NCBI RefSeq assembly: GCF_008329905.1
Contig: NZ_CP032155.1
Coordinates: forward strand, 2,542,001-2,606,000
Source: Mycobacterium sp. ELW1
GTDB lineage: Bacteria > Actinomycetota > Actinomycetes > Mycobacteriales > Mycobacteriaceae
Direction of reading: 5' to 3'
DNA: 64,000 nucleotides
Under the pieces are notes generated by a model. That model did no database searches. It worked only from the letters and a program-made list of their open reading frames with translations, and had not been told where the DNA came from. Each line of letters opens with the position of its first letter. Position 1 is the first letter of the stretch. This document shows, piece by piece, positions 21,953 to 33,717 of the stretch. A program made the position numbers and the translations under genes.

Positions 21953-23868
21953 GTCGCCGCGACTCCACACGGAAGCGCACCTCGTCGGGCAAGGCTCAAC
22001 CGGATACCGGCCCCGGCCGTCCGGCGAAGTCTCGCCGCACCCGTGAGATCGTCGAAAGCGGCTCCCGCACAGCGTCATTCGTATTCCGGCACCGCGCAGG
22101 CAACATCGTCATCTTCCTGGCCCTCGGCGTGGCCGCCGCCCAGCTGTTCAACCTGCAGGTGCCCCAGGCCGCCGGCCTGCGTGCCGAGGCCGCCGGCCAG
22201 CTCAAGGTCACCGATGTCGAGAAGGCGGTGCGCGGCAGCATCGTCGACCGCAATTTCGACAAGCTGGCCTTCACCATCGAAGCCAGGGCGCTGACCTTCC
22301 AGCCCGCCAAGATCCGCAAGCAGCTGACCGAGGCCAAGGAGAAGTCGCCTGCCGCACCGGATCCCGACAAGCGGCTCACCCAGATCGCCACCGAGGTCGC
22401 GGGCAAGCTCAACAACAATCCCGATGCGGCCACCCTGCTCAAAAAGCTGCGCAGCAACGAGACGTTCGTCTATCTGGCCCGCGCGGTCGATCCGGCGATC
22501 GCCAACGCCATCATCAAGAAGTTCCCCGAGATCGGCGCCGAACGCCAAGACCTGCGCCAGTATCCCGGTGGCGCCTTGGCCGCCAACATCGTCGGCGGCA
22601 TCGACTGGGACGGCCACGGTCTGCTCGGCCTCGAGGACTCGATGGACTCGCGGCTGTCCGGCACCGACGGCTCCATCACCTACGACCGCGGCTCCGACGG
22701 TGTCGTCATCCCCGGCAGCTACCGCAACAAGCACGATGCCGTCAACGGCTCCACCGTCCAGCTGACCCTCGACGACGACATCCAGTTCTACGTCCAGCAG
22801 CAGGTTCAGATGGCCAAGGACGCCTCCGGCGCCAAGGACGTCTCCGCGGTGGTGCTGGACGCGAAAACCGGTGAAGTGCTCGCGATGTCGAATGACAACA
22901 CCTTCGACCCCAGCCAGGACATCGGCCGCCAGCAGGACAAACAGCTGGGCAACCTGCCGGTCACCTCGCCCTATGAGCCGGGATCGGTGAACAAGATCGT
23001 CACCGCCTCCTCGGTGATCGAGTACGGGCTGTCGAACCCCGACGAGGTGCTGCAGGTGCCCGGCTCGATCAACATGGGCGGCGTCACCGTCGGCGACGCG
23101 TGGAGCCACGGCGTGATGCCGTACACCACCACCGGCGTGTTCGGTAAGTCGTCGAACGTCGGCACCCTGATGCTGGCGCAGCGGATCGGGCCGGAGCGCT
23201 ACTACGACATGCTCGGCAAGTTCGGTCTCGGGCAGCGCACCAATGTGGGTCTGCCTGGCGAGAGTTCGGGCCTGGTCCCGCCGATCGACCAGTGGTCGGG
23301 CAGCACCTTCTCGAATCTGCCCATCGGGCAGGGCCTTTCGATGACACTGCTGCAGATGACCGGGATGTACCAGGCCATCGCCAATGACGGCATGCGCATC
23401 CCGCCGCGGATCGTCAAGGCCACCGTCGCCGCGGACGGCACCCGAACCGAAGAGCCGCAACCCGCCGGCATCCGCGTCGTGTCGCCCGAGACCGCCCGCA
23501 CGGTGCGGAACATGTTCCGCGCGATCGTCCAGCGCGACCCGATGGGCTACCAGCAGGGCACCGGTGCGCCGGCCGCCGTCGACGGCTATCAGATCGCCGG
23601 CAAGACCGGAACCGCCCAGCAGATCAACCCGGCCTGCGGCTGCTACTACAGCGACGTCTACTGGATCACCTTCGCCGGTATGGCGCCCGCCGACGACCCC
23701 CGCTACGTCATCGGCATCATGATGAACAACCCGCAGCGCAACCCGGACGGCACACCAGGCCACTCGGCCGCGCCGCTGTTCCACAACATCGCGGCCTGGC
23801 TGCTGCAGCGGCAGAACGTCCCGCTCTCGGCGGATCCCGGCGCGCCGTTGATCCTTCAGGCCACATAG
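21949..23868 (+). CDS. pbpB: Septal peptidoglycan transpeptidase PbpB (FtsI, class B PBP3)
   Basis: 639 residues from GTG 21949, overlapping the previous stop in a GTGA. One N-terminal membrane helix (about 50-67), a dimerisation domain, then a transpeptidase domain with Ser346-V-N-Lys349 (SxxK), Ser401-S-Asn403 (SxN) and Lys552-T-G554 (KTG). A Cys pair (PACGCYYSD) follows the KTG motif, a mycobacterial feature. It cross-links septal peptidoglycan together with FtsW and is a beta-lactam target. murE follows directly, without the PE/PGRS genes inserted in M. tuberculosis. Confidence 0.96.
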   Translation: MSRRDSTRKRTSSGKAQPDTGPGRPAKSRRTREIVESGSRTASFVFRHRAGNIVIFLALGVAAAQLFNLQVPQAAGLRAEAAGQLKVTDVEKAVRGSIVDRNFDKLAFTIEARALTFQPAKIRKQLTEAKEKSPAAPDPDKRLTQIATEVAGKLNNNPDAATLLKKLRSNETFVYLARAVDPAIANAIIKKFPEIGAERQDLRQYPGGALAANIVGGIDWDGHGLLGLEDSMDSRLSGTDGSITYDRGSDGVVIPGSYRNKHDAVNGSTVQLTLDDDIQFYVQQQVQMAKDASGAKDVSAVVLDAKTGEVLAMSNDNTFDPSQDIGRQQDKQLGNLPVTSPYEPGSVNKIVTASSVIEYGLSNPDEVLQVPGSINMGGVTVGDAWSHGVMPYTTTGVFGKSSNVGTLMLAQRIGPERYYDMLGKFGLGQRTNVGLPGESSGLVPPIDQWSGSTFSNLPIGQGLSMTLLQMTGMYQAIANDGMRIPPRIVKATVAADGTRTEEPQPAGIRVVSPETARTVRNMFRAIVQRDPMGYQQGTGAPAAVDGYQIAGKTGTAQQINPACGCYYSDVYWITFAGMAPADDPRYVIGIMMNNPQRNPDGTPGHSAAPLFHNIAAWLLQRQNVPLSADPGAPLILQAT

Positions 23869-23905
23869 CCGGCGCATCGTGCCGGCTGGGTAGGGTGAGC
23901 ACCCA

Positions 23906-25453
23906 ATGACCAATGCCCTGCGGCCCCGCGCCACGCCGGCGCTGACCTTGCCGACACTGGCTGCCCGGGTCGGCGCGGTTCCGGCGTCCGGCGGCTCGAC
24001 GCCCGACGTGCGAATCACCGGAATCACCTTGCGCGGCCAGGACACCGTCGCCGGTGACCTGTTCGCGGCGCTGCCCGGCTCCTCGGCCCACGGCGCACAA
24101 TTCGCCAAGGCCGCCGTCGACGGTGGCGCCGCGGCGGTGCTCACCGACGCCGAAGGTGTCGCCGTCCTTCACCGCCTGCTCGGCGAACCGGCACCCATCC
24201 CGGTCCTGCTGCATCCGCAGCCCCGCGCGGTGCTCGGTGAACTGGCCGCCGCGGTCTACGGGCACCCGTCGGACCGTGTGGTCGTCGTCGGCGTCACCGG
24301 CACCTCCGGCAAGACCACCACCACCCACCTGATCGAGGCGGGTCTGCGATCGGCCGACCGCGTTCCGGGACTCATCGGCACCGTCGGTGTGCGGATCGCC
24401 GGGGAGGATGTGCCCAGCGCACTGACCACCCCGGAAGCCCCGGCCCTGCAGGCGCTGCTGGCCGTGATGGCCGAGAAGGGCGTCGACACCGCCGTGATGG
24501 AGGTCTCCAGTCACGCCCTCGAACTCGGCCGCACCGACGGCATCCGGTTCGCTGTCGGCGGTTTCACCAACCTGTCCCGCGACCACCTCGACTTCCATCC
24601 CACGATGGCCGCCTACTTCGAGGCCAAGGCGCGGTTGTTCGACCCGGCCTCACCGGCGCACGCCGCGATGTCGGTGATCTGCGTCGACGACGACGCGGGC
24701 CGCGACATGGCCCGCCGGGCCGGCGATTCGATGACGGTGTCCGCCGACGGCCACCCGGCGGATTGGCGGGCCGAGGACATCACGGTGCTCGACGGCGGTG
24801 CCCAGGAGTTCACCGCGGTGGACCCCGCCGGGGTGCATCACCGGCTGCGGATCCGTCTTCCCGGCCGCTACAACGTCGCCAACGCGCTGCTGGCACTGGC
24901 CATGCTCGACGCCATCGGGGTGTCACCGGAACAGGCCGCACCCGGGTTGCGCGCCGCGGCCGTGCCCGGCCGGCTGGAGCCCATCGACCGCGGGCAGGAC
25001 TTCCTGGCGGTCGTCGACTACGCCCACAAACCCGGTGCGCTGCAGGCGGTGCTGGAGACCCTCAAGCCCGCGCAGGGCCGGCTGGCGGTGGTCTTCGGCG
25101 CCGGCGGCGACCGCGACCCCGGCAAGCGGGAACCCATGGGCCGCATCGCGTCCGAGCTCGCCGACCTGGTGATCGTGACCGACGACAACCCCCGCAACGA
25201 GGATCCCGCGACGATTCGGGCCGCGATCATGGCCGGTGCCCGCGACCAGTCCGCCGAGGGCGCTGACGTCATCGAGATCGGGGACCGGCGCGCGGCGATC
25301 CGGCACGCGGTGGGTTGGGCCCGCAGCGGTGACGTCGTGGTGATCGCGGGCAAAGGGCACGAGAAGGGGCAGACCGTGGCCGGGCAGACCCGTCCTTTCG
25401 ACGACCGCGCCGAACTCGCGGCGGCCCTCGACGCGCGGGGAGCGGGCGCATGA
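23906..25453 (+). CDS. murE: UDP-MurNAc-L-Ala-D-Glu:meso-diaminopimelate ligase MurE
   Basis: 515 residues. The Mur-ligase P-loop GTSGKT is at 132-137; the DNPR motif at 427-430 selects meso-diaminopimelate rather than lysine. It adds the third residue of the stem peptide in the cytoplasm. The start ATG follows a 37-base gap after pbpB, the only appreciable gap in this part of the operon. It overlaps murF by four bases (ATGA). Confidence 0.96.
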   Translation: MTNALRPRATPALTLPTLAARVGAVPASGGSTPDVRITGITLRGQDTVAGDLFAALPGSSAHGAQFAKAAVDGGAAAVLTDAEGVAVLHRLLGEPAPIPVLLHPQPRAVLGELAAAVYGHPSDRVVVVGVTGTSGKTTTTHLIEAGLRSADRVPGLIGTVGVRIAGEDVPSALTTPEAPALQALLAVMAEKGVDTAVMEVSSHALELGRTDGIRFAVGGFTNLSRDHLDFHPTMAAYFEAKARLFDPASPAHAAMSVICVDDDAGRDMARRAGDSMTVSADGHPADWRAEDITVLDGGAQEFTAVDPAGVHHRLRIRLPGRYNVANALLALAMLDAIGVSPEQAAPGLRAAAVPGRLEPIDRGQDFLAVVDYAHKPGALQAVLETLKPAQGRLAVVFGAGGDRDPGKREPMGRIASELADLVIVTDDNPRNEDPATIRAAIMAGARDQSAEGADVIEIGDRRAAIRHAVGWARSGDVVVIAGKGHEKGQTVAGQTRPFDDRAELAAALDARGAGA

Positions 25454-26931
25454 TCGCGCTGTCCGTCGCCCGGATCGCGGAGATCGTCGGCGGCGAGCTC
25501 GCCGACATCAGCGCGGACGAGGCCGCCGAGCGGATCGTCACCGGGACCGTCGAATTCGATTCCCGCGCGGTCGGTCCGGGTGGACTGTTCCTGGCATTGC
25601 CGGGTGCCCGTACCGACGGGCACGACTTCGCCGAGGCCGCCGCCGCGGCGGGTGCGGCCGCGGTGCTCGCGGCCCGGCCCGTGGGGGTGCCCGCGATCGT
25701 GGTGCCGCCGGCGGTGGCCGCCGATGCGGGCGCCGGGGTGCTCGAACACGACGTCGACGGCTCCGGTGCCGCCGTGCTCGCCGCGCTGTCGAAGCTGGCC
25801 GCGGCGGTCGCGGCCGAACTCGTCGCGGGCGGGCTGACGATCGTCGGGGTCACCGGATCGTCAGGTAAGACGTCGACGAAAGATCTCATCGCCGCGGTGC
25901 TGCGCCCGCTGGGCGAGGTGGTCGCCCCGCCCGGCTCGTTCAACAACGAGCTCGGTCTGCCCTGGACCGTGCTGCGGGCGACCGAGGACACCGACTACCT
26001 GGTCCTGGAGATGTCGGCCCGCCACCTCGGCAACATCGCCGCGCTGGCCGCGATCGCGCCGCCGTCGATCGCGGTGGTACTCAACGTGGGCACCGCGCAC
26101 CTCGGCGAGTTCGGCTCCCGCGAGGTGATCGCTGCCACGAAAGGTGAACTGGTAGAAGCGGTTCCGGCCTCCGGTGTGGCGATCTTGAACGCCGACGATC
26201 CATTGGTGTCGGCGATGTCGGCCCGGACCGCCGCCCGGGTGGTGCGGGTCGGGCAGTCCGAGGCGGCCGACATCCGCGCCGAGAACGTCCAACTCGACGA
26301 GCTGGCCCAGCCGCGCTTCACGTTGCTGACCCCGGCCGGCTCCGCCGAGGTGCAGCTGGCCGTGCACGGCGAGCATCAGGTCGGCAACGCCATGTCGGCG
26401 GCGGCGGTGGCCCTGGAATGCGGGGCGACGCCGGAGCAGGTGGCCGCCGCGCTGGCGACCGCGCGCCCGGCGTCGCGGCACCGGATGGAGGTGCACACCC
26501 GCGCTGACGGCGTCACCGTCGTCAACGACGCCTACAACGCCAATCCCGACTCGATGAAGGCCGGACTGCGGGCGCTGGCGGTGATGGCCCGCTCCGGCGA
26601 AACGCGCCGCAGTTGGGCGGTGCTCGGCGAGATGGCCGAGCTGGGGGATGAGTCGATAACCGAGCATGATCGTGTCGGCCGGCTGGCTGTGCGCTTAGAT
26701 ATCAGTCGACTCGTCGTCGTCGGAACCGGGAGGCCCATGAGCGCCATGCACCACGGGGCGGTCATGGAGGGATCCTGGGGTTCGGAATCCACCATGGTCG
26801 CCGACGCGGACGCCGCCCTGGCGTTGTTGCGTGCCGAACTGCAGCCCGGTGACGTCGTCCTGGTCAAAGCGTCCAATTCGGCCGGGCTCGGCTCGCTGGC
26901 CGAAGCACTGCTCGACGAGGGCAGGTCATGA
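25450..26931 (+). CDS. murF: UDP-MurNAc-tripeptide:D-Ala-D-Ala ligase MurF
   Basis: 493 residues. The ATP-binding GSSGKT is at about 136-141, followed by conserved NNELGLP and [11 protein letters not shown] segments typical of MurF. It joins D-Ala-D-Ala to the tripeptide precursor. The start overlaps murE and the stop overlaps mraY, each in ATGA form, indicating tight translational coupling. Confidence 0.96.
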   Translation: MIALSVARIAEIVGGELADISADEAAERIVTGTVEFDSRAVGPGGLFLALPGARTDGHDFAEAAAAAGAAAVLAARPVGVPAIVVPPAVAADAGAGVLEHDVDGSGAAVLAALSKLAAAVAAELVAGGLTIVGVTGSSGKTSTKDLIAAVLRPLGEVVAPPGSFNNELGLPWTVLRATEDTDYLVLEMSARHLGNIAALAAIAPPSIAVVLNVGTAHLGEFGSREVIAATKGELVEAVPASGVAILNADDPLVSAMSARTAARVVRVGQSEAADIRAENVQLDELAQPRFTLLTPAGSAEVQLAVHGEHQVGNAMSAAAVALECGATPEQVAAALATARPASRHRMEVHTRADGVTVVNDAYNANPDSMKAGLRALAVMARSGETRRSWAVLGEMAELGDESITEHDRVGRLAVRLDISRLVVVGTGRPMSAMHHGAVMEGSWGSESTMVADADAALALLRAELQPGDVVLVKASNSAGLGSLAEALLDEGRS

Positions 26932-28007
26932 GACTGATCTTGATCGCCGTCGCGATCGCGCTGGCGGTCTCGATCCTGCTGACCCCGGCGCTGATCAAGC
27001 TGTTCACCCGCCAGGGCTTCGGCCACGAGATCCGGGAGGACGGTCCGCCGAGCCACAAGACCAAGCGCGGCACCCCGTCGATGGGCGGTGTGGCGATCCT
27101 GGTCGGCATCTGGGCCGGGTACTTCGGCACCCACCTGGTCGGTCTCGCGCTCGACGGGGACGGCCCGTCGGCGTCCGGCCTGCTGGTGCTGGGCCTGGCC
27201 ACCGCGCTCGGCGCGGTCGGCTTCGTCGACGACCTGATCAAGATCCGCCGCTCCCGCAACCTCGGGCTGAACAAGACCGCCAAGACCGTCGGGCAGATCA
27301 CCGCCGCCATGCTGTTCGGCATCCTGGTGCTGCAGTTCCGGAACTCCGACGGACTCACGCCGGGCAGCCCGGAGCTGTCCTATGTGCGCGAGATCGCCAC
27401 GGTCACATTGAGCCCGCTGCTGTTCGTGCTGTTCGCCGTCGTCGTGGTCAGCGCCTGGTCCAACGCGGTGAACTTCACCGACGGCCTCGACGGGTTGGCA
27501 GGCGGCAGCATGGCCATGGTCAGCGCCGCGTACGTGCTGATCACGTTCTGGCAGTACCGCAATGCCTGCGCGACCGCCCCCGGACTGGGCTGCTACAACG
27601 TGCGTGACCCGCTGGATCTGGCGCTGCTCGCGGCGGCCACCGCGGGGGCGTGCATCGGCTTCCTGTGGTGGAACGCCGCGCCGGCCAAGATCTTCATGGG
27701 GGACACCGGGTCGCTGGCGCTCGGCGGGATGATCGCCGGCCTGTCGGTGACCAGCCGCACCGAGGTGCTCGCGGTGGTTCTGGGCGCGCTGTTCGTCGCC
27801 GAGGTCACCTCGGTGGTGGTGCAGATCCTGGCCTTCCGCACCACCGGGCGACGGGTGTTCCGGATGGCGCCCTTCCACCATCATTTCGAGCTCGTCGGCT
27901 GGGCGGAGACGACGGTGATCATCCGGTTCTGGTTGCTCACCGCGATCGCGTGCGGCCTCGGCGTGGCGCTGTTCTACGGCGAGTGGCTGTCTGCCATCGG
28001 GGCCTGA
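26928..28007 (+). CDS. mraY: Phospho-MurNAc-pentapeptide translocase MraY
   Basis: 359 residues with about ten membrane helices. Catalytic cytoplasmic motifs are present: the DD pair in [21 protein letters not shown], and [22 protein letters not shown] is the conserved loop that contacts substrate and nucleoside antibiotics. It makes lipid I from UDP-MurNAc-pentapeptide and decaprenyl phosphate. murD starts one base after its stop. Confidence 0.97.
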   Translation: MRLILIAVAIALAVSILLTPALIKLFTRQGFGHEIREDGPPSHKTKRGTPSMGGVAILVGIWAGYFGTHLVGLALDGDGPSASGLLVLGLATALGAVGFVDDLIKIRRSRNLGLNKTAKTVGQITAAMLFGILVLQFRNSDGLTPGSPELSYVREIATVTLSPLLFVLFAVVVVSAWSNAVNFTDGLDGLAGGSMAMVSAAYVLITFWQYRNACATAPGLGCYNVRDPLDLALLAAATAGACIGFLWWNAAPAKIFMGDTGSLALGGMIAGLSVTSRTEVLAVVLGALFVAEVTSVVVQILAFRTTGRRVFRMAPFHHHFELVGWAETTVIIRFWLLTAIACGLGVALFYGEWLSAIGA

Positions 28008-28008
28008 C

Positions 28009-29469
28009 ATGCCCGGGCTCGAGCCGCTGACCTCGGGGGCGCAGGTGCTGGTGGCCGGCGCCCGGGTGACCGGGCGTGCGGTGGTGTCGGCGCTGGCGTC
28101 GCTCGACGTGCACATCTGGGTCTGCGACGACAACGCTGAATCGTTGAAAGCACTGGCCGACAACGGCATTCATGCGATCACCCCGGCCGAGGCCGTCGTG
28201 TCCATCAATGACTTCGCCCTGGTGGTGACCAGTCCGGGGTTTCCGCCGACCGCGCCGGTGCTGGCTGCGGCCACCGGGGCCGGAGTGCCGATCTGGGGTG
28301 ACGTCGAGCTGGCCTGGCGCCTCGATGCCGCAGGCCACTACGGTCCGCCGCGGCGCTGGCTGGTGGTCACCGGCACCAACGGCAAGACCACCACGACCTC
28401 GATGCTGCACGCCATGCTCGTCGCCGACGGCCGCCGCGCGATGTTGTGCGGCAATATCGGCGACCCGGTTCTCGACGTGTTGGATCAGCCGGCCGACATC
28501 CTGGCCGTGGAGCTGTCGAGCTTCCAGCTGTTCTGGGCGCCGTCGCTGCGCCCGGAGGCCGGGGCGGTCCTCAACGTCGCCGAAGACCACCTGGACTGGC
28601 ACGGGTCGATGGCGGCCTACGCCGCCGCGAAGGCCCGGGTGCTCGACGGCCGGGTCGCGATCGTCGGTGTCGACGACCCGGTTGCGGCCGGCCTGCTGCC
28701 GGGCGCGGCCGCAGCTGTGAAGGTCGGGTTCCGGCTGGGGGAGCCGGGCGCCGGGGAACTCGGCGTCCGCGACGGCATGCTCGTCGACCGCGCGTTCGCC
28801 GACGATCTCGAACTGGCCCCGGTCGAGTCGATCTCGGTGGCGGGTCCGGTCGGTGTCCTCGACGCGCTGGGGGCGGCGGCGCTGGCCCGCTCCGTCGGCG
28901 TCGCGCCCGGCTCGATCACCGACGCGCTGACCACCTTCCGGGTCGGGCGTCACCGCGCGGAGGAGGTGGGCGTCGTCGACGGGGTGGCCTATGTCGACGA
29001 CTCCAAGGCCACCAACCCGCACGCCGCGCAGGCATCGATCACCGCGTATCCGCGGGTGGTGTGGGTGGCCGGCGGCATGCTCAAGGGCGCGTCGGTCGAC
29101 GACCTGGTCGCCCGGGTGGCGGACCGGCTGGCCGGGGCCGTGCTGATCGGCCACGACCGCGCGGTGGTTGCCGAGGCGTTATCGCGACACGCGCCCGATG
29201 TCCCCGTCATCGAGGTGGTGACGCGGGAGGATGCTGTGGTGCATGAGACCAATGAGTCAGATGTTACTCATGAGACTCGAGTGGTCGACGCCTCCGCTCC
29301 GGGCCTGGGCGCCCGGGTGATGACCGAGGTCGTCGCCGCCGCCGCGAGCCTGGCCCACACCGGCGACACGGTGTTGCTGGCCCCCGCCGGCGCGTCGTTC
29401 GACCAGTTCGCCGGTTACGCCGACCGGGGCGACGCGTTCGCCGCCGCCGTGCGCGCCACGGCTCGGTAG
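28009..29469 (+). CDS. murD: UDP-MurNAc-L-alanine:D-glutamate ligase MurD
   Basis: 486 residues. P-loop GTNGKT is at 122-127; [11 protein letters not shown] and the end [19 protein letters not shown] are strongly MurD-specific. It adds D-Glu to UDP-MurNAc-L-Ala. A loop near residues 409-427 (around bases 29236-29290) is AT-rich, repetitive and unlike its surroundings; this loop also varies in other mycobacteria. ftsW starts five bases after the stop. Confidence 0.96.
   Translation: MPGLEPLTSGAQVLVAGARVTGRAVVSALASLDVHIWVCDDNAESLKALADNGIHAITPAEAVVSINDFALVVTSPGFPPTAPVLAAATGAGVPIWGDVELAWRLDAAGHYGPPRRWLVVTGTNGKTTTTSMLHAMLVADGRRAMLCGNIGDPVLDVLDQPADILAVELSSFQLFWAPSLRPEAGAVLNVAEDHLDWHGSMAAYAAAKARVLDGRVAIVGVDDPVAAGLLPGAAAAVKVGFRLGEPGAGELGVRDGMLVDRAFADDLELAPVESISVAGPVGVLDALGAAALARSVGVAPGSITDALTTFRVGRHRAEEVGVVDGVAYVDDSKATNPHAAQASITAYPRVVWVAGGMLKGASVDDLVARVADRLAGAVLIGHDRAVVAEALSRHAPDVPVIEVVTREDAVVHETNESDVTHETRVVDASAPGLGARVMTEVVAAAASLAHTGDTVLLAPAGASFDQFAGYADRGDAFAAAVRATAR
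29242..29276. repeat. AT-rich direct and inverted repeats within murD
   Basis: CATGAGAC occurs at 29242-29249 and 29269-29276; ATGAGT (29252-29257) and ACTCAT (29266-29271) form a dyad between them. The segment encodes a short hydrophilic loop with HET twice. GC content is roughly 45% here against nearly 70% around it. Confidence 0.5.
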
Positions 29470-29474
29470 ACGCC

Positions 29475-31136
29475 GTGCCCACGATCCTGTCCCGGCTGCG
29501 CCGTCGCGGCTCAGCCGACGCCACCGACATTGCCGTCGAGGTCGACACCGACACGGTCGACACCGCCGCCCCGGACGCCGAGGCCTCCACCGCGCCGGTC
29601 GCCACCACCGCGGCGCCGGCCAAACACCGGTTCGGGGTGCCGCGGAGGTTCGGCGCCTGGCTGGGCCGCCCGATGACGTCGTTCCACCTGATCGTCTCCG
29701 TGGCCGCGCTGCTGGTCACGCTCGGCCTGACGATGGTGCTGTCGGCGTCGGGTGTGCACTCCTACGACGAGGACGGATCGCCCTGGGCGATCTTCGGCCG
29801 CCAGGTGCTGTGGACAGTCGTAGGTCTTCTCGGCTTCTGGATCGCACTGCGGGCGCCGGTCAGCTTCTTGCGCCGCACCGCGTTCGCCTCCTTTGCCATC
29901 ACGATCGTGATGCTGGTGTTGGTTCTGATCCCGGGCATCGGCCACGAATCCAACGGCACCCGCGGCTGGTTCCTCATCGCCGGGCTGTCGATGCAGCCGT
30001 CCGAGCTGACCAAGATCGCGTTCGCCATCTGGGGTGCACACCTGCTGGCGACCCGGCGCCTCGAGCACGCGTCGCTGCGCGAGCTGTTGATCCCGCTGAT
30101 CCCCGCCGCCGTCATCGCGCTGGTGCTCATCGTCGCCCAGCCCGACCTCGGGCAGACCGTGTCGCTGGGCATCATCCTGCTGGCGCTGCTCTGGTACGCC
30201 GGCCTGCCGCTGAAGGTGTTCGTCACCTCACTCGGCGCCGCCATCGCGGCCGCTGCGGTGCTGGCGGTCTCCGAGGGCTACCGCTCCGACCGGGTGCGGT
30301 CGTGGCTTGATCCCGGCGCCGACGCACAGGGCTCGGGATACCAGTCCCGTCAGGCCAAGTTCGCGCTGGCCAACGGAGGCGTCTTCGGGGACGGGCTGGG
30401 GCAGGGCACCGCGAAGTGGAACTACCTGCCCAACGCCCACAACGACTTCATCTTCGCGATCATCGGCGAGGAACTCGGCTACGTCGGCGCCGCCGGGCTG
30501 CTGGCCCTCTTCGGGTTGTTCGCGTACACCGGCATGCGGATCGCCCGGCGCTCGGCGGATCCGTTCCTGCGGCTGCTGACCGCGTCGGCCACCATGTGGG
30601 TGGTCGGCCAGGTGTTCATCAATGTCGGCTATGTCATCGGTCTGCTGCCGGTCACCGGAATCCAGCTGCCACTCATCTCGGCCGGTGGAACATCAACGGC
30701 GACAACGCTGTTCATGATCGGACTGATGGCCAACGCGGCCCGTCACGAACCGGAGGCGGTCGCCGCCCTGCGTGCAGGCCGCGAAGACCGGATGAACCGC
30801 ATTCTGCGGCTGCCGCTGCCCGAGCCTTATGTGCCCTCCCGGGTGGAGGCGGTGCGCGACCGGCTGCGCAGCAGGCCGAACGCTGCGAAAGCCACCAAAC
30901 CCGCGCGGCCGGCCCGCCCGGCCAGGCCGGAGCGCAAACCGGCCAAGAAAACGGCCCGCTCAACCCAGTCCACCCGTGACCGTGCCGCTCTACCTGGCAA
31001 AACCAGGACGGCCCAGCGACCCACCCGACGCTCAGGGCATCATGGTGACGCTCCGCGTAACAGCGCGCAGCAGCCGAAAGAGGGAAGCAGTCGCGCACGG
31101 CGGTCCCGCACATTGGAAGGTCAGCGTTACGGGTGA
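29475..31136 (+). CDS. ftsW: Septal SEDS peptidoglycan polymerase FtsW
   Basis: 553 residues from GTG 29475. A cytoplasmic N-terminal tail of about 70 residues leads into ten membrane helices; the SEDS signatures [30 protein letters not shown] and [10 protein letters not shown] are intact. It polymerises lipid II into glycan at the septum together with PbpB. The C-terminal tail is long and Lys/Arg/Pro-rich ([12 protein letters not shown]), as in mycobacterial FtsW, which contacts FtsZ and PbpB. It overlaps murG by four bases (GTGA). Confidence 0.96.
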   Translation: MPTILSRLRRRGSADATDIAVEVDTDTVDTAAPDAEASTAPVATTAAPAKHRFGVPRRFGAWLGRPMTSFHLIVSVAALLVTLGLTMVLSASGVHSYDEDGSPWAIFGRQVLWTVVGLLGFWIALRAPVSFLRRTAFASFAITIVMLVLVLIPGIGHESNGTRGWFLIAGLSMQPSELTKIAFAIWGAHLLATRRLEHASLRELLIPLIPAAVIALVLIVAQPDLGQTVSLGIILLALLWYAGLPLKVFVTSLGAAIAAAAVLAVSEGYRSDRVRSWLDPGADAQGSGYQSRQAKFALANGGVFGDGLGQGTAKWNYLPNAHNDFIFAIIGEELGYVGAAGLLALFGLFAYTGMRIARRSADPFLRLLTASATMWVVGQVFINVGYVIGLLPVTGIQLPLISAGGTSTATTLFMIGLMANAARHEPEAVAALRAGREDRMNRILRLPLPEPYVPSRVEAVRDRLRSRPNAAKATKPARPARPARPERKPAKKTARSTQSTRDRAALPGKTRTAQRPTRRSGHHGDAPRNSAQQPKEGSSRARRSRTLEGQRYG

Positions 31137-32257
31137 GTGACTCGGTGTCGGTTGTGCTTGCCGGTGGAGGCACCGCCGGGCATGTCGAACCGGCCATGGC
31201 GGTGGCAGACGCGCTCAGAGCGCTGGACGCGGATATCCGGATCACCGCACTGGGCACCCCGCGCGGTCTGGAGACCCGGCTGGTGCCCGACCGCGGCTAC
31301 GACTTGGAACTCATCACCCCGGTGCCGCTGCCGCGCACAGTCAACGGCGATCTGATGCGTCTGCCGCTGCGGGTCCGCCGCGCGGTGCGGGAAACCCGCG
31401 CCGTGCTCGACGACGTCGCCGCCGACGTGGTGATCGGGTTCGGTGGCTATGTCGCACTGCCCGCCTATCTCGCGGCTCGCGGCGGGCCGGTGCACCGGCG
31501 CCGGGTACCGGTCGTCGTGCATGAAGCCAATGCCAGTGCCGGACTTGCCAATCGGGTCGGCGCCCGCACAGCGTGCCGGGTGCTCTCCGCGGTATCGGAT
31601 TCGGGGCTGCGGCACGCCGAGGTGGTGGGTATGCCGCTGCGCGCGTCGATCACCTCGTTGGATCGGGTCGCACTGCGCGCGCAGGCCCGCGAGTATTTCG
31701 GCTTCGCCGATGACGCCACCGTGCTGCTGGTCTTCGGCGGTTCGCAGGGTGCGGCCTCGATCAACCGCGCGGTGTCGGCGGCCGCGGCCGATCTGGCCGC
31801 CGCGGGCATCGCGGTGCTGCACGCCCACGGCCCCAAGAACACCCTCGACCTGCGCGGCACCCAGCCCGGCGAGCCGCCCTACGTCGCGGTTCCCTACCTG
31901 GACCGGATGGACCTGGCCTACGCCGCCGCCGACCTGGCGATCTGCCGGTCCGGCGCCATGACGGTCGCCGAGGTGTCGGCGGTCGGGTTGCCCGCGGTCT
32001 ATGTCCCGCTGCCGATCGGGAACGGCGAGCAGCGGCTGAACGCGCTGCCGGTGGTCGACCCCGGCGGCGGGCTGCTGGTCGAGGACGCCCAGCTGACGCC
32101 CGAGTTCATCGCCCGCGAGGTCGTCGGCCTGCTGACCGACCCGCCGCGATTGCAGGCGATGACGGCGGCCGCCGCCCGGGTTGGGCACCGGGACGCCGCG
32201 CAGCGGGTCGCCGAGGTGGCCCTCGACGTCGCGCACGCTGGAAAGGGCCGCCGATGA
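31133..32257 (+). CDS. murG: Undecaprenyl-PP-MurNAc-pentapeptide GlcNAc transferase MurG
   Basis: 374 residues from GTG 31133. The N-terminal glycine-rich loop GGGTAGH at 11-17 and [12 protein letters not shown] are the acceptor-side motifs; GGSQGA and the later [13 protein letters not shown] form the UDP-GlcNAc site (GT28). It is a peripheral inner-membrane enzyme that converts lipid I to lipid II. The stop overlaps murC by four bases. Confidence 0.96.
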   Translation: MSDSVSVVLAGGGTAGHVEPAMAVADALRALDADIRITALGTPRGLETRLVPDRGYDLELITPVPLPRTVNGDLMRLPLRVRRAVRETRAVLDDVAADVVIGFGGYVALPAYLAARGGPVHRRRVPVVVHEANASAGLANRVGARTACRVLSAVSDSGLRHAEVVGMPLRASITSLDRVALRAQAREYFGFADDATVLLVFGGSQGAASINRAVSAAAADLAAAGIAVLHAHGPKNTLDLRGTQPGEPPYVAVPYLDRMDLAYAAADLAICRSGAMTVAEVSAVGLPAVYVPLPIGNGEQRLNALPVVDPGGGLLVEDAQLTPEFIAREVVGLLTDPPRLQAMTAAAARVGHRDAAQRVAEVALDVAHAGKGRR

Positions 32258-33717
32258 GCGCACCGACGGGTCCCAGGGAGCTGCCGCCGGAACTGCAGCG
32301 CGTGCACATGGTGGGCATCGGCGGCGCGGGGATGTCGGGTATCGCCCGCATCCTGCTGGACCGCGGGGGACTGGTGTCGGGTTCCGACGCCAAGGACTCC
32401 CGCGGTGTGGTGGCGTTGCGGGCGCGCGGTGCGGTGATCAGCATCGGTCACGACGCGGCGAATCTCGACCTGCTGCCGGGTGGCCCGACCGCGGTGATCA
32501 CCACCCACGCGGCGATCCCGAAGACCAACCCCGAATTGGTGGAGGCCCGCAAGCGGGCGATCCCGGTGATCCTGCGTCCGGTGGTCCTGGCCAAACTGAT
32601 GGCCGGTTTCCGCACGCTGATGGTGACCGGCACGCACGGGAAGACCACGACGACCTCGATGCTGATCGTCGCGTTGCAGCATGCCGGGCTGGATCCGTCG
32701 TTCGCTGTCGGCGGCGATCTCGGTGAAGCGGGCACCAACGCGCACAACGGAAGTGGCGACTGTTTCGTCGCCGAGGCCGACGAAAGCGACGGCTCGCTGC
32801 TCGAGTACACCCCGGATGTGGCGGTGGTGACCAACATCGAGGCCGACCACCTCGACTTCTTCGGCAGCGCCGACGCCTACACGGCGGTGTTCGACGCGTT
32901 CGTCGAACGCCTGGCTCCCGGCGGGGCGCTGGTGGCGTGCGCCGACGATCCGGGCTCGGCCGCACTGGCCGAACGCAGTGCGGCCCTTGGGGTTCGGGTA
33001 TTGCGCTATGGCGAAGGCCCCGCGGACGGGCTGGCCGGTGCGCTGATCGGCTGGGAGCAGCACGGCACCGGGGCGGTCGCGCACATCCAGTTGGCCGGCG
33101 AGGCGCACCAGCGGGTGTTGCGGCTGGCGGTGCCGGGCAAGCACATGGCACTCAACGCGCTGGCCGCGCTGCTGGCCGCGGTCGAGGCCGGTGCGCCGAT
33201 CGACGAGGTGCTCGACGGGTTGGCCGGGTTCGAGGGGGTGCGGCGGCGCTTCGAGCTGGTCGGCACGGCCGACGGGGTTCGGGTCTTCGACGACTATGCC
33301 CACCACCCGACCGAGGTCAGGGCCGCGCTGACCGCGCTGCGCGCGGTGGCCCAGCAGGACCGGACCGGGCATCCCACGATTGTCGGCGCGCGCAGCATCG
33401 TGGTGTTCCAACCGCATTTGTATTCGCGCACAAAGACTTTCGCGCTCGACTTCGGCAGTGCGCTCGACACCGCCGACGAGGTGTTCGTACTCGACGTCTA
33501 CGCCGCGCGCGAGCAGCCGATCGCCGGGATCAGCGGCGCGACGGTGGCCCAGCACGTCAGCGTGCCGGTGCACTATGTCGCCGACTTCTCCGCGGTGGCC
33601 GCGCGGGTCGCCGCCTCGGCCCGCCCGGGTGACGTCGTGGTCACGATGGGCGCCGGTGACGTGACGATGCTGGGGCAGGAGATCCTTACGGCATTGCAGG
33701 CCAAGGGGAATCGATGA
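32254..33717 (+). CDS. murC: UDP-N-acetylmuramate:L-alanine ligase MurC
   Basis: 487 residues. The Rossmann start [17 protein letters not shown] and the P-loop GTHGKT at 126-131 are diagnostic, with [10 protein letters not shown] and [10 protein letters not shown] further on. It adds the first L-Ala to UDP-MurNAc. It overlaps both murG and ftsQ in ATGA form. Confidence 0.96.
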   Translation: MSAPTGPRELPPELQRVHMVGIGGAGMSGIARILLDRGGLVSGSDAKDSRGVVALRARGAVISIGHDAANLDLLPGGPTAVITTHAAIPKTNPELVEARKRAIPVILRPVVLAKLMAGFRTLMVTGTHGKTTTTSMLIVALQHAGLDPSFAVGGDLGEAGTNAHNGSGDCFVAEADESDGSLLEYTPDVAVVTNIEADHLDFFGSADAYTAVFDAFVERLAPGGALVACADDPGSAALAERSAALGVRVLRYGEGPADGLAGALIGWEQHGTGAVAHIQLAGEAHQRVLRLAVPGKHMALNALAALLAAVEAGAPIDEVLDGLAGFEGVRRRFELVGTADGVRVFDDYAHHPTEVRAALTALRAVAQQDRTGHPTIVGARSIVVFQPHLYSRTKTFALDFGSALDTADEVFVLDVYAAREQPIAGISGATVAQHVSVPVHYVADFSAVAARVAASARPGDVVVTMGAGDVTMLGQEILTALQAKGNR

